DNA from: Bradyrhizobium stylosanthis
GTDB taxonomy: Bacteria; Pseudomonadota; Alphaproteobacteria; Rhizobiales; Xanthobacteraceae
Assembly: GCF_001641335.1 (NCBI RefSeq)
Contig: NZ_LVEM01000002.1
Coordinates: forward strand, 1,281,663 to 1,345,662
DNA: 64,000 nt
Direction: 5' to 3'
Below, in pieces: positions 24,189-32,395 of the stretch. The notes beneath the pieces were generated by a model. That model ran no database searches and was not told the origin of the DNA. It saw only the letters and a list, made by a program, of their open reading frames with translations. Both the position numbers and the translations under genes were made by a program. Positions within the stretch are counted from its first letter, which is position 1. Every line of letters begins with the position of its first letter.

Positions 24189-25094
24189 TCACGGCGTCGC
24201 ATCATGTGGAGATCTGGCGAACTCCGCGGCGAGATAGTCGACCAGGGCGCGCACCTTGGGCGAAGGGCGTCGTCCGCTCGGAAACACGGCATGCACCTCG
24301 AGCGGTGGGAGCTTGTAGCCTCTGAGCAGCGGAACAAGCGTCCCGGCCTTGATCTCAGGGCCGGCCATGATCGGCGATGTGATCGCAATGCCCAATCCCG
24401 CCAGCACGCAAGCGAATACGCCGGGACCGGAATCGGTCGAGATGCGACCGCGGATGTCGACGGAGGTTTCGGCTCCGTTGCGGGTAAAGGACCAACTGGC
24501 GAGGCCGGACTGACCGGGGCCGAAGATGCAATCATGCGACGCGAGGTCCGTCGGTGTCTTCGGCGTGCCGCGCGCGGCGAGATAGGATGGTGATGCCACC
24601 ACCAGGCGCGGCACCGACCCGAGACTTCTCGCACCGAATCCGGAATCAGTCAGCGCGCCGAGCCGAATGGCGACATCCGTACCCTCGGCCACGAGATCCT
24701 GCCGTTCGTCGGCCACGGACAGCTCGACGCGCAGCAAGGGATGCGCCGCGAGGAATTTCGGCAGGCGCGGGATGATGTTTCGGGCCCCGTACATGACGGG
24801 CATCGTGATGCGAATGGTGCCGCGCAGGGAGTCGATGCCGCGCGCGGCGTCCTCGGCATCCTCGATATCGGCCAGCACTTCACGTGCGCGGGTCAGGAAC
24901 AGCGCGCCGGCATCGGTCACGGTGATGCGGCGCGTGGTCCGCAGCAGCAGCTTGACGCCAAGCCGGGTCTCCAATTCGCCGATGATGCGCGACACCGAGG
25001 GCTGCGACAGGCCGAGCTCGCGCGCGGCCTTCGAAAAGCTTCCGCTCTCCGCCGCTCGAACGAAAACGGCCAATTCCTGCAGACGGTCACTCAT
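24189..25094 (-). CDS. LysR-family transcriptional regulator
   Basis: A 301-residue full-length LysR protein. The winged helix-turn-helix is at residues 1-65 (FVRAAESGSFSKAARELGLSQPSVSRIIGELETRLGVKLLLRTTRRITVTDAG). A linker helix and the effector domain follow, belonging to the CrgA/DsdC-like group common in proteobacteria (GTIRITMPVMYGARNIIPRLPKFLAAHP). It is divergent from the peroxiredoxin gene with a palindrome over its own start (25093-25107). Its most likely target is therefore that gene and itself. The effector is unknown, but oxidative or aldehyde stress would fit the neighbour. Confidence 0.92.
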   Translation of the reverse strand: MSDRLQELAVFVRAAESGSFSKAARELGLSQPSVSRIIGELETRLGVKLLLRTTRRITVTDAGALFLTRAREVLADIEDAEDAARGIDSLRGTIRITMPVMYGARNIIPRLPKFLAAHPLLRVELSVADERQDLVAEGTDVAIRLGALTDSGFGARSLGSVPRLVVASPSYLAARGTPKTPTDLASHDCIFGPGQSGLASWSFTRNGAETSVDIRGRISTDSGPGVFACVLAGLGIAITSPIMAGPEIKAGTLVPLLRGYKLPPLEVHAVFPSGRRPSPKVRALVDYLAAEFARSPHDATP

Positions 25095-25107
25095 TTGAAT
25101 TTCAAAT
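25093..25107. promoter_or_regulatory. candidate LysR operator in the LysR/peroxiredoxin divergon
   Basis: A perfect odd palindrome ATTTGAA-T-TTCAAAT overlapping the LysR start codon and followed by GTCC-GTAT-GGAC at 25115-25126. The AT-rich dyad is the usual look of an autoregulatory LysR site. The assignment is by position and symmetry only. Confidence 0.5.
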
Positions 25108-25192
25108 AAATCTTGTCCGTATGGACCATATACCCCTTCATTTCCGGATGATCCAGATCAGGCGGGCCAACAGCAACCAATGGAGTTTCGCA

Positions 25193-25870
25193 ATGGCCCT
25201 GCAAGACAAGCTCGATGCCTTCAAAGCCGATTTCGAAGGCGGACGTTTCCCGCTCAAGCCGACCAGGGAGGCGCTCGACACCATGCACCGCGCCACCGCC
25301 GAGCTGATCGCGAGCGGACAGGCGCAGCGCGCGAAGAAGGCCGGCGACCTTGCGCCCGACTTCATCCTGAACGACCCCGATGGCAAGCCCGTCGCCTCGC
25401 GCGACCTGCTGGCGAAGGGACCGCTGGTCGTATCGTTCTATCGCGGCGTCTGGTGCCCGTACTGCAACCTTGAGCTCCAGGCGCTTCAGGACACCCTGCC
25501 GGAGATCGCCGCACGCGGCGCCAGCCTCATTGCGATCTCGCCGCAGACCGCGCCGAACAGCCGCAAGTCCGAGCGCGACAACAAGCTGTCGTTCCCGATC
25601 CTCAGCGATGTCAGGAGCGAGGTCGCCGACGCCTTCGGCATCCGCTTCGCACTGCCTGCCGACCTCGTGGCGCTCTACAAGTCCTTCAAGAACGATCTGC
25701 CTGTTTTCAACGACGATCCGTCCTGGGTGCTGCCGATGCCGGCACGCTACGTGATCGGCCGCGACGGCGTCATCGCCTACGCTGAAGTGAACCCCGACTA
25801 CACGCATCGCCCCGATCCGTCCGAGCTGCTGCCGGTGCTGGACCGGCTGCGTGCGGGCAAGGCGGCCTGA
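25193..25870 (+). CDS. peroxiredoxin-like protein (AhpC/TSA family)
   Basis: A 225-residue thioredoxin-fold protein. The redox centre is FYRGVWCPYCNLELQAL with Cys88 and Cys91, giving a CPYC motif in place of the more usual single peroxidatic Cys. The N-terminal 45 residues are helical, then GDLAPDFILNDPDGKPV opens the redoxin domain. Similar proteins are annotated as peroxiredoxin-like or AhpC/TSA proteins and are thought to reduce peroxides or disulfides. It is divergent from a LysR gene, so it is probably induced under a specific stress. The ATG at 25193 was chosen over the longer frame from 25121 because the domain alignment begins here. Confidence 0.86.
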   Translation: MALQDKLDAFKADFEGGRFPLKPTREALDTMHRATAELIASGQAQRAKKAGDLAPDFILNDPDGKPVASRDLLAKGPLVVSFYRGVWCPYCNLELQALQDTLPEIAARGASLIAISPQTAPNSRKSERDNKLSFPILSDVRSEVADAFGIRFALPADLVALYKSFKNDLPVFNDDPSWVLPMPARYVIGRDGVIAYAEVNPDYTHRPDPSELLPVLDRLRAGKAA

Positions 25871-25873
25871 GCG

Positions 25874-27328
25874 CTACGGCGTCACCGCTCCGCGTGCAAC
25901 CGCGCGCGGGGCGGTCAGCTCCTTCCAGGTCGAGTTCGCCACATGCACCGGCGAGAAGGCGGGACGTTCGACGTAGCGGCCGTCGCCGGCCTCGGCGCGC
26001 AAATCGCCCTGCTTCCAGACGAGGCGGCCGCGCGACAACGTCGCTGCCGGTCCGCCCGTGCAGGAAAAGCCCTCGAACACATTATAGTCGATCCGGCTCA
26101 TCTGCCGCTTGGCGCTGATGGTCTTGGTCGACTTGGGATCCCACACCACGACGTCGGCATCAGAGCCGACGGCCACGGCTCCCTTGCGTGGATAGATGTT
26201 GAGAATGCGGGCGATGTTCGCCGAGGTCACCGCGACGAACTCTTCCTTGGTCAGCCGCCCCGTGGCGACGCCCGCGGTCCAGAGCAGCGCCAGCCGATCT
26301 TCGAGCCCGCCAGTGCCGTTCGGGATTTTCCTGAAATCGCCGAGCCCGAACCGCTTTTGCTCGGTCGTGAAGGCACAATGGTCGGTGGCGACGACCTGCA
26401 GCGAGCCGGATTGCAGGCCGGCCCAGAGACTGTCCTGGTGCGACTTGTCACGGAACGGCGGCGACATCACGCGCTGCGCGGAATGATCCCAGTCCTTGTT
26501 CTGGTACTCGCTCTCGTCGAGCAGCAGATGCTGGATCAGCGGCTCGCCATAGACGCGCTTTCCCGCCGCGCGCGCCCGCGCGATCGCCTCATGCGCCTCG
26601 CGGCAGCTGGCGTGCACGATATAGACCGGCGTGCCGGTCATGTCCGCGATCATGATGGCGCGGTTGGTGGCTTCGCCCTCGACCTCCGGCGGCCGTGAAT
26701 AGGCATGGCCCTCGGGGCCGGTAACGCCGCGCGCGATCAGCGCCTCCTGCATCAGTGCGACGACGTCGCCGTTCTCGGCATGGACAACAGGCATCGCGCC
26801 GAGATGGGCGCAGCGCGCGAACGAGTTGTAGAGCTCGTCGTCGTTCACCATCAGCGCGCCCTTGTAGGCCATGAAATGCTTGAAGGTGTTGATGCCGTAG
26901 GTTCTGACCACGGTCTCCATCTCGTCATGGATCTGCTTCGACCACGACGTCACCGCCATGTGGAAGCCGTAGTCGCTCGCCGCCTTCTCGGATTTGTGCC
27001 GCCATTCCTGATAGGCCGCGAGCATGGATTGGCCGGGATCGGGCAGGCAGAAATCCACCACCATGGTGGTGCCGCCGGTGAGCGCCGCCTTGGTTCCCGA
27101 CTCGAAATCGTCGGCGGTGACCGTGCCCATGAACGGCATTTCGAGATGGGTGTGCGGATCGATCCCGCCGGGGATGACATAGGCGCCGCCGGCATCGACG
27201 ATCTCGGTACCCGTGGGCGCCTCGATCGACGGGCCCACCGCCACGATGGTCTCACCGTCGATCAGCACGTGCGCGCGGCGCGAATGATCGTGATTGACGA
27301 CGGTGCCGCCGCGGATGAGGAGGGGCAT
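25874..27328 (-). CDS. hydA: dihydropyrimidinase / D-hydantoinase
   Basis: A 484-residue cyclic amidohydrolase with the binuclear metal site intact: His59 and His61 (DPHTHLE), carboxylated Lys156 (HFMAYKGALM), His183 (VHAENGD), His239 (VHASCREAHEA) and Asp316 (VATDHCAF). This is the pattern of dihydropyrimidinases, which open 5,6-dihydrouracil or hydantoin rings. Pyrimidine degradation would be expected to have a dihydropyrimidine dehydrogenase and a beta-ureidopropionase nearby; neither is visible. It is separated by 95 bp from the TetR gene on the same strand. D-hydantoinase activity is an equally good reading. Confidence 0.92.
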   Translation of the reverse strand: MPLLIRGGTVVNHDHSRRAHVLIDGETIVAVGPSIEAPTGTEIVDAGGAYVIPGGIDPHTHLEMPFMGTVTADDFESGTKAALTGGTTMVVDFCLPDPGQSMLAAYQEWRHKSEKAASDYGFHMAVTSWSKQIHDEMETVVRTYGINTFKHFMAYKGALMVNDDELYNSFARCAHLGAMPVVHAENGDVVALMQEALIARGVTGPEGHAYSRPPEVEGEATNRAIMIADMTGTPVYIVHASCREAHEAIARARAAGKRVYGEPLIQHLLLDESEYQNKDWDHSAQRVMSPPFRDKSHQDSLWAGLQSGSLQVVATDHCAFTTEQKRFGLGDFRKIPNGTGGLEDRLALLWTAGVATGRLTKEEFVAVTSANIARILNIYPRKGAVAVGSDADVVVWDPKSTKTISAKRQMSRIDYNVFEGFSCTGGPAATLSRGRLVWKQGDLRAEAGDGRYVERPAFSPVHVANSTWKELTAPRAVARGAVTP

Positions 27329-27423
27329 GAGAGGCTCCGGGGAGAGGTGAGGGACGGCCGAAGGCTAAGCGCACGCCTTGCGATGCGACAGGCGAAATTT
27401 TAGTCAGCCGCCGCCGATCCCTT

Positions 27424-28032
27424 TCACGCCGCGCGCGCGGCCAGCCCGTCGATCATCGCGCGGACGAGGCTCGCGATCTCCTTGCGCAGTGCCGGCAGCG
27501 GCACTGCGACCAGCCTCTGCTCCAGCCCGAGCGCCACCATGCCGTGCACGGCGGAGAACAGGCTGCGTGCGGTGATGCCGAGCTGCTCCTGGCTGCGCCC
27601 GGGCAACAGCTGCGCCAGCGGATGATGGATGTGACGGAACAACTGCAGCTGGTCGTTGACGGACCAATCGGGAAGGACCTTGTCGGCCGCCATGCGGTGC
27701 TCGAACAGCGCGCGCCAGAGCTCGAGGTTGTCCGCGGCGAAATCGCAATAGGCAATGGCGATGCGGACCAGCGTCTCCGGTGGCGATGGGTCGCCCGCGC
27801 TTTCCGCCGCGCTGAGCGCTTGGTCGAGGCGATGCAGCGTGCGCGAACCGACCCGCAGCACGAGTTCGTCCACGTCGGCGACGAGATTGTAGACCGCGCC
27901 ATTGGCGCAGCCGATCTCACGGGCCAAATCGCGGGTTTTCAGGCCCGGCAAGCCCCGCTCAGCGATCATCCGCTCGGCCGCCTGGATCAGGTCCGCCCGA
28001 AGTTTCGCTCGACGTTCCAAGGCCTTAGTCAT
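27424..28032 (-). CDS. TetR-family transcriptional regulator
   Basis: A 202-residue TetR-type repressor. The DNA-binding helix-turn-helix is at residues 10-55 (ADLIQAAERMIAERGLPGLKTRDLAREIGCANGAVYNLVADVDELVLRVG). The C-terminal helices form the ligand and dimer domain, with the TetR_C-like CDFAADNLELWRALFEHRM block. It is divergent from the pspA-like gene. Three closely similar palindromes lie between them, so it very likely represses both its own gene and the pspA-yiaAB unit. The inducer cannot be read from the sequence. Confidence 0.92.
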   Translation of the reverse strand: MTKALERRAKLRADLIQAAERMIAERGLPGLKTRDLAREIGCANGAVYNLVADVDELVLRVGSRTLHRLDQALSAAESAGDPSPPETLVRIAIAYCDFAADNLELWRALFEHRMAADKVLPDWSVNDQLQLFRHIHHPLAQLLPGRSQEQLGITARSLFSAVHGMVALGLEQRLVAVPLPALRKEIASLVRAMIDGLAARAA

Positions 28033-28045
28033 CGCGCATTAAATT

Positions 28046-28060
28046 TTGAGCGTTGTTCAA
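28046..28060. promoter_or_regulatory. operator-like palindrome 1 (TetR/pspA region)
   Basis: TTGAGCGTTGTTCAA, a 15-bp dyad 13 bp upstream of the TetR start codon. With 28068-28082 and 28104-28118 it forms a set of three related sites (consensus TTGARC-N3-GYTCAA). Confidence 0.75.
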
Positions 28061-28067
28061 AAATATA

Positions 28068-28082
28068 TTGAACGATGTTCAA
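28068..28082. promoter_or_regulatory. operator-like palindrome 2 (TetR/pspA region)
   Basis: TTGAACGATGTTCAA, the most symmetrical of the three sites. Its centre is 22 bp (two helical turns) from site 1, so dimers could bind both on the same face of the DNA. Confidence 0.78.
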
Positions 28083-28103
28083 GTTTCCTGCTACAAAGCA
28101 TTT

Positions 28104-28118
28104 GTGAGCATTGCTCAT
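28104..28118. promoter_or_regulatory. operator-like palindrome 3 (TetR/pspA region)
   Basis: GTGAGCATTGCTCAT with core TGAGCATTGCTCA, 36 bp from site 2 and 18 bp before the pspA-like start codon. A repressor here would block transcription of the pspA-like gene directly. Confidence 0.7.
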
Positions 28119-28135
28119 AAAACAGGGAGCTGCAG

Positions 28136-28831
28136 ATGTTCAAGACCGTCGTGACGCTTTTCCGCGGCAGCGTGGCCGCCGCAGGCGAGGAGCTGGAGGA
28201 CCGTACGGCCCTGCTGATCCTCGATCAGCAGATGCGCGATGCCGCCGCCGCGGTGGAGCGCAGCAAACGGACGCTGGCGCTGGCAATCGCGCAGGACCAG
28301 CAGGAAGGCCGCAAGCTCGAGACGACTAATGCCCGCATCGCCGATCTCGAGACCCGCGCGGTTGCCGCGCTCGATGGCGGCCGCGAGGATCTCGCCAAGG
28401 AAGCCGCCGAAGCCATCGCGGGTCTCGAAGCCGATCGTGATGCGGCGATGACGGCACGCGCGCTGTTCGCGACAGAGATCGCCAGGCTGAAGCGCCATGT
28501 CGCGACGGCGCAAGCCCGCATCACCGAGCTCGATCGCGGCCGGCGCCTCGCCCGCGCGTCGGAAGCCGTGCGCTCGCTCCGCCGCAGCGGCATCGAGGCG
28601 GCACGCCCTTACGAATCCACGCTGCCGGAAGCCGAGAACACCCTGAAGCGTCTGCGCGAGCGCCAGATGGAAGCCCAGGCTACCGACGACGCGCTGGTCG
28701 AGCTCGATGCGGCGACCGGACCGCTCGCCACCGCCGAGAGACTGGCCGAGCAGGGCTTCGGCCCTCGGCTCAAGACCACTGCGGACGATGTGCTGGCGCG
28801 GCTGAAGTCCAGGCGCACGCAGACGGCCTGA
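28136..28831 (+). CDS. PspA/IM30-family protein
   Basis: A 231-residue, almost wholly coiled-coil protein with the opening MFKTVVTLFRGSVAAAGEELEDRTALLILDQQMRDAAAAV that marks the PspA/IM30 (Vipp1) family. The amphipathic first helix binds membrane lipids and the long coiled coil assembles into scaffold-like oligomers that repair or remodel the inner membrane under stress. No pspF or pspBC is nearby; regulation appears to be by the divergent TetR gene instead. A good ribosome site (CAGGGAG) precedes the ATG. The YiaAB-type membrane gene follows 39 bp later in the same direction and is probably co-transcribed. Confidence 0.88.
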   Translation: MFKTVVTLFRGSVAAAGEELEDRTALLILDQQMRDAAAAVERSKRTLALAIAQDQQEGRKLETTNARIADLETRAVAALDGGREDLAKEAAEAIAGLEADRDAAMTARALFATEIARLKRHVATAQARITELDRGRRLARASEAVRSLRRSGIEAARPYESTLPEAENTLKRLRERQMEAQATDDALVELDAATGPLATAERLAEQGFGPRLKTTADDVLARLKSRRTQTA

Positions 28832-28870
28832 TCTCAGTTCCATCCTTATTCGAACCAACAGGAGACGATC

Positions 28871-29146
28871 ATGAATCAGAACGGGCAGCCCCATAGCAGC
28901 GCCTGGGTCACCTTCACCTACGTGTCTTTCGCAGCCTCCGCGTTCCTCGTCGCCATCGGCATCTTCTTCCTGCCGATCGATATGTGGATGAAGGGCTATC
29001 TCACCATGGGCATCGTGATGATGATCCAGACTTGCATCACCCTCACCAAGACGGTGCGCGACAATCACGAGAGCAGCCGGCTGGTGAACCGCATCGAGGA
29101 TGCCAAGGCCGAGCGGCTGCTGATGGAGGTGTCCAAGGCGGCTTGA
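28871..29146 (+). CDS. YiaA/YiaB-family two-helix inner membrane protein
   Basis: A 91-residue protein. Two membrane helices, about residues 10-32 (AWVTFTYVSFAASAFLVAIGIFF) and 39-60 (MKGYLTMGIVMMIQTCITLTK), match the YiaA/YiaB-family domain. The C-terminal 30 residues (TVRDNHESSRLVNRIEDAKAERLLMEVSKAA) are a soluble helix. AGGAG precedes the ATG at 28871. It follows the pspA-like gene and may be the membrane partner of that protein, in place of PspBC. Molecular function unknown. Confidence 0.86.
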   Translation: MNQNGQPHSSAWVTFTYVSFAASAFLVAIGIFFLPIDMWMKGYLTMGIVMMIQTCITLTKTVRDNHESSRLVNRIEDAKAERLLMEVSKAA

Positions 29147-29372
29147 GGCGAGAACGCTCGCCTGAGTGACGGCTTGCAACATCGACGCGGTGGGTGCGGG
29201 AGCATCCACCGCGTTCGACGCGCATATCGCGCCTGCGAAATGCAACCGAGCCATGACGGATCGCGCGGGCGTGCGGCCTTGCGCAGCGGCGGCGGCCGGA
29301 GCACTCTGCGCAAGCGGCGCGAAGAACGTCGCCAATAAAGACGCGCCTACAAGATCTCGGCGAGGAAGCTCC

Positions 29373-30434
29373 ATGGCGGCGACGCGGATCGATTGCGACA
29401 TCCATCCGGCGGTTGGTGGGACGCGCACGACGCTGCTCCCCTATCTCAGCGATCATTGGAAAGAGCAGGTGGTGAGCCGCGCCATCGACGGGCTCGATCT
29501 CACCTCTTATCCGCCGAGCATGCCGCTCACCGGCCGCGCCGACTGGCGGCCGGCCAATGGCGCCAGGGCCGGCTCCGATCTCGCCATGGTGCAGAAGGGC
29601 GCGTTCGACCAGCTGGGGGCGAGCCACGCCATCCTCAACGTGCTCTACGGCGCGCAAGCCGTGTTCGATGCCTATATGGCGGCCGACTTCTGCAAGGCCA
29701 TCAACGACTGGATCGCCGCCGAATGGCTGTCGCGCGATCCGCGTCTGCGCGCCTCCATCGTGGTACCGATGCAGGCGCCGGATCTCGCGATCGAGGAGAT
29801 CGAACGTCGCGCCGGCGATCACCGCTTCGTCTCCATCCTGGTTCTGGCGCAGGGGGAGACGCTGCTGGGACGGCGGCATTTCTGGCCGGTCTACCAGCTC
29901 GCGGAAAAATACAAGCTGCCGCTCGCGATCCATGCCGGCACGCAATACCGGCAGGCGCCGAGCTCGGCCGGCTGGCCGTCGCACCGCTACGAATATTACT
30001 TCGTCGAGGCGCAGGCGTTTCAGGCACAGATCCTGAGCCTGATCTATGAGGGCGTGTTCGGCAAGTTCCCGAACCTCAAGGTCGTGCTGATGGAATCCGG
30101 CGTGAGCTGGCTGCCGGCCTTCATGTGGCGCGCCAACAAGACCTGGCGCGGCGTGCGCGTCGAGGTGCCCTGGGTCGAGCGCGAGCCGGCCGCGATCATC
30201 CGCGACAACTTTCGCGTGACCATGCAGCCGTTCGATGCGCCCGCTGACGCCAAAAGCGTCGAGGAGATCATCGACCAGATCGGCTCGGAAAAGATGTTCC
30301 TGTTCGCGTCCGACTATCCGCACTGGCAGTTCGACGGCGACGATCCGATCCCGCCGAACCTGCCGAAGAGCATCATCGACAAGATGTGCGTCGACAATCC
30401 GCTGGAGACGTTTCCGCGGCTGTCGATCAACTGA
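29373..30434 (+). CDS. amidohydrolase-2 family metal-dependent hydrolase
   Basis: A 353-residue TIM-barrel protein of the amidohydrolase-related (ACMSD/LigW-like) family. Metal-binding features are DCDIHPAV near the start, LPLAIHAGTQY in mid-protein, and FASDYPHWQFDG near the end with the catalytic Asp. Relatives decarboxylate aromatic acids or hydrolyse lactones and related compounds. GAGGAAG precedes the ATG at 29373. The next gene (14 bp on) is a paralogue, so the two may form a hetero-oligomer or act in sequence. Substrate unknown. Confidence 0.87.
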   Translation: MAATRIDCDIHPAVGGTRTTLLPYLSDHWKEQVVSRAIDGLDLTSYPPSMPLTGRADWRPANGARAGSDLAMVQKGAFDQLGASHAILNVLYGAQAVFDAYMAADFCKAINDWIAAEWLSRDPRLRASIVVPMQAPDLAIEEIERRAGDHRFVSILVLAQGETLLGRRHFWPVYQLAEKYKLPLAIHAGTQYRQAPSSAGWPSHRYEYYFVEAQAFQAQILSLIYEGVFGKFPNLKVVLMESGVSWLPAFMWRANKTWRGVRVEVPWVEREPAAIIRDNFRVTMQPFDAPADAKSVEEIIDQIGSEKMFLFASDYPHWQFDGDDPIPPNLPKSIIDKMCVDNPLETFPRLSIN

Positions 30435-30448
30435 CTTTGGAGGTTCGC

Positions 30449-31561
30449 ATGAGTGAGGTCATCGACCGTCCGTTGAGTGGCGACGAGAAGCCTGCCGCAT
30501 CAAGGCTGCGCATCGTCGATTGCGACGTGCATCCGAGCCTGAGATCGACCGACGATCTCAACGAGTTCCTGCCGAAGCGCTGGCAGCAGCATTTGAAGGA
30601 ATATGGCAGCCATCTGCGCACGCCCTATCTCTTCACCACACCTTATCCGCGCTCCTCGCCGCTGATCGCGCGGCGTGACGCATGGCCGCCTACCGGCGGG
30701 GTGCCGGGCTCCGATCTCGCCTTCATGCAGAAGCAGCATCTCGACCCGCTCGACGTCGAGTTCGGCATTTTGCAGGTGCTCGACCTCTTCATCTTCTCGC
30801 AGCAGAATCTGGAATTCGGTGCGGCGATCCAGCGCGCCATCAACGACTGGCAGCTGGCGTTCTGGTCGCATAGGGATCCGCGCCTGAAGGCCTCGATCCT
30901 GGTCGGGCAGGACGGCGTGGACCTTGCGATTGCCGAGATCGAGCGTTGCGCCAAGGTGGGCGAATACATCCAGATCAACGTCTCGCCGCGCGCCAACGAG
31001 CCGCTCGGCCGGCGCCGCTACTGGCCGATCTACGAACGCGCGCAGGCGCTCGATCTGCCGCTCGGCATTCACGTCGGCGGCTATGGTGGCCATGCGCCGA
31101 CCGGCGGCGGCTGGCCGTCTTATTATGTCGAGGAGCACCAGTCCAACGCGCACACGATCGCGGCGCAGCTTGCGAGCCTCGTCATCGAAGGCGTGCCGGA
31201 GCGGTTTCCCAAGCTGAAGATCGTCTTCATCGAGGGCGGCTTCGGCTGGATTCCCTCGGCGGTATGGCGCATGGACCAGCACTTTGAACGTTTCCGTAGC
31301 GAAGTGCCGCATCTGAAACGCAAGCCGTCGGAATATGTCCGTGAAAGCTTCTGGTTCACGACCCAGCCGATCGACGAGCCCGACGAGGCGCGGCATCTGC
31401 GTGCGCTGATCGAATGGGTCGGGATCGACCGTCTCTTGTTCTCGTCGGACTATCCGCACTGGGACTTCGACGATCCGCGCTTCGCCTTCAAGACGCCGCT
31501 GACCGAGGCCGAGCGGAAGAAGATCTTCAGCACCAATGCCCGCGCGGTCTACAAGTTCTGA
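30449..31561 (+). CDS. amidohydrolase-2 family protein, paralogue of the preceding gene
   Basis: A 370-residue paralogue of the gene just upstream, with the same landmarks: DCDVHPSL, LPLGIHVGGYGGHAPTGGGWPSYYVEEHQSNAHTIAA, FIEGGFGWIPSAVWRMD and FSSDYPHWDFDDPR. All metal-ligand positions are present. TTTGGAGG precedes the ATG at 30449. The Rieske gene follows 21 bp later. The pair plus Rieske protein suggests a degradation route for an aromatic or heterocyclic acid, though the oxygenase itself is not in the window. Confidence 0.87.
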   Translation: MSEVIDRPLSGDEKPAASRLRIVDCDVHPSLRSTDDLNEFLPKRWQQHLKEYGSHLRTPYLFTTPYPRSSPLIARRDAWPPTGGVPGSDLAFMQKQHLDPLDVEFGILQVLDLFIFSQQNLEFGAAIQRAINDWQLAFWSHRDPRLKASILVGQDGVDLAIAEIERCAKVGEYIQINVSPRANEPLGRRRYWPIYERAQALDLPLGIHVGGYGGHAPTGGGWPSYYVEEHQSNAHTIAAQLASLVIEGVPERFPKLKIVFIEGGFGWIPSAVWRMDQHFERFRSEVPHLKRKPSEYVRESFWFTTQPIDEPDEARHLRALIEWVGIDRLLFSSDYPHWDFDDPRFAFKTPLTEAERKKIFSTNARAVYKF

Positions 31562-31582
31562 GCAGAGGCTTTCTGAAGAGAC

Positions 31583-31996
31583 ATGGCCCGTCACATCGTC
31601 GCGCGCACGACCGAGATCCCGCCGGGCGGCAACAAGGTTGTCGCTGTCGCCGGGCGCGACATCGTCGTATTCCACGTCAATGGCGAGTTCTTCGCGCTGT
31701 TGAACCGCTGCCCCCATGAAGGCGCGCCGCTGGAGAAGGCCGCCTGCGTGGCGCGGCTGACCTCGCCCGAGCCGGGTGTCTACCAGCGCTCGCGCGTCGG
31801 CGAGATGCTGCGCTGTCCCTGGCACGGCTGGGAGTTCGACATGCGCAACGGCCAGTCCTGGTTCGATCCGAATCGCGTCAAGATCCGGTCCTATCCGGTC
31901 GCGGTGGAACGGGGCGAGGAATTGCAGAAGGGTCCGTATGTGGCCGAGACGTTTCCGGTGCATGTCGAAGACAGCTATGTGATCGTTGAGGTGTGA
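31583..31996 (+). CDS. Rieske [2Fe-2S] protein
   Basis: A 137-residue stand-alone Rieske domain with C43-P-H45 (NRCPHEGAPL) and C78-P-W-H81 (LRCPWHGWEFD) as the iron-sulfur ligands. Between them is an insert (KAACVARLTSPEPGVYQRSRVGEM) that is longer than in typical dioxygenase ferredoxins. Such small Rieske proteins pass electrons to an oxygenase or modify other enzymes. No oxygenase, reductase or small subunit is encoded near it. It follows the two amidohydrolases at a distance of 21 bp and is probably co-transcribed. Confidence 0.9.
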   Translation: MARHIVARTTEIPPGGNKVVAVAGRDIVVFHVNGEFFALLNRCPHEGAPLEKAACVARLTSPEPGVYQRSRVGEMLRCPWHGWEFDMRNGQSWFDPNRVKIRSYPVAVERGEELQKGPYVAETFPVHVEDSYVIVEV

Positions 31997-32006
31997 AGTC
32001 ACACAC

Positions 32007-32096
32007 CGTCATTCCGGGGCATTCGCGTGAGCGAATGAACTATGGTGCGCAACTGCGCACCAGAGGTCTGGTCCTTCGGACCATCCCGGAATGACG
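32007..32096. repeat. extragenic palindrome, CGTCATTCCGGGG family
   Basis: Starts CGTCATTCCGGGGC and ends TCCCGGAATGACG, with inner hairpins (GCGCAACTGCGC and GGTCCTTCGGACC). The same family is present at 36339-36445 and 45463-45584, differing in the central arms. It lies downstream of the Rieske gene and could end its transcript. Confidence 0.75.
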
Positions 32097-32184
32097 TGTT
32101 GATAGTGTGGAGCCTTTTATCTCACATTGAGATTCCACCCGAGGTGCGATATGGCTCTCGCGCTTTCAGAGGCGGAGACGAGCT

Positions 32185-32391
32185 TTGTCGAAACAATCCC
32201 TGCGTGAAGAGGCCGAGCGCCTGATCCGCGAATCCATGGAAAAGAAGACCGTCGTCGTGAAGCAGGGCACCACCCGCATCGAGGCGATCTGCGGCAAGTG
32301 CGGCGCGCCGAACCGGGTGCAGGCGGAAAAAGGCCAGTCCCGCGTCAAGTTCGCCTGCAAGAATTGCGGGCACAAGCAAGAGACGCTGTAG
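32185..32391 (+). CDS. small zinc-ribbon protein, TTG start
   Basis: A 68-residue protein. A helical N-terminus (SKQSLREEAERLIRESMEKK) is followed by a zinc-ribbon with two CxxC pairs (ICGKCGAP and ACKNCGHK), so one zinc is expected. No ATG is available; TTG at 32185 lies seven bases after GGAG (32174-32177), and this reading leaves a complete domain. The motif resembles small zinc-ribbons used in nucleic-acid or protein binding. Function unknown. Confidence 0.68.
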   Translation: MSKQSLREEAERLIRESMEKKTVVVKQGTTRIEAICGKCGAPNRVQAEKGQSRVKFACKNCGHKQETL

Positions 32392-32395
32392 GGCT

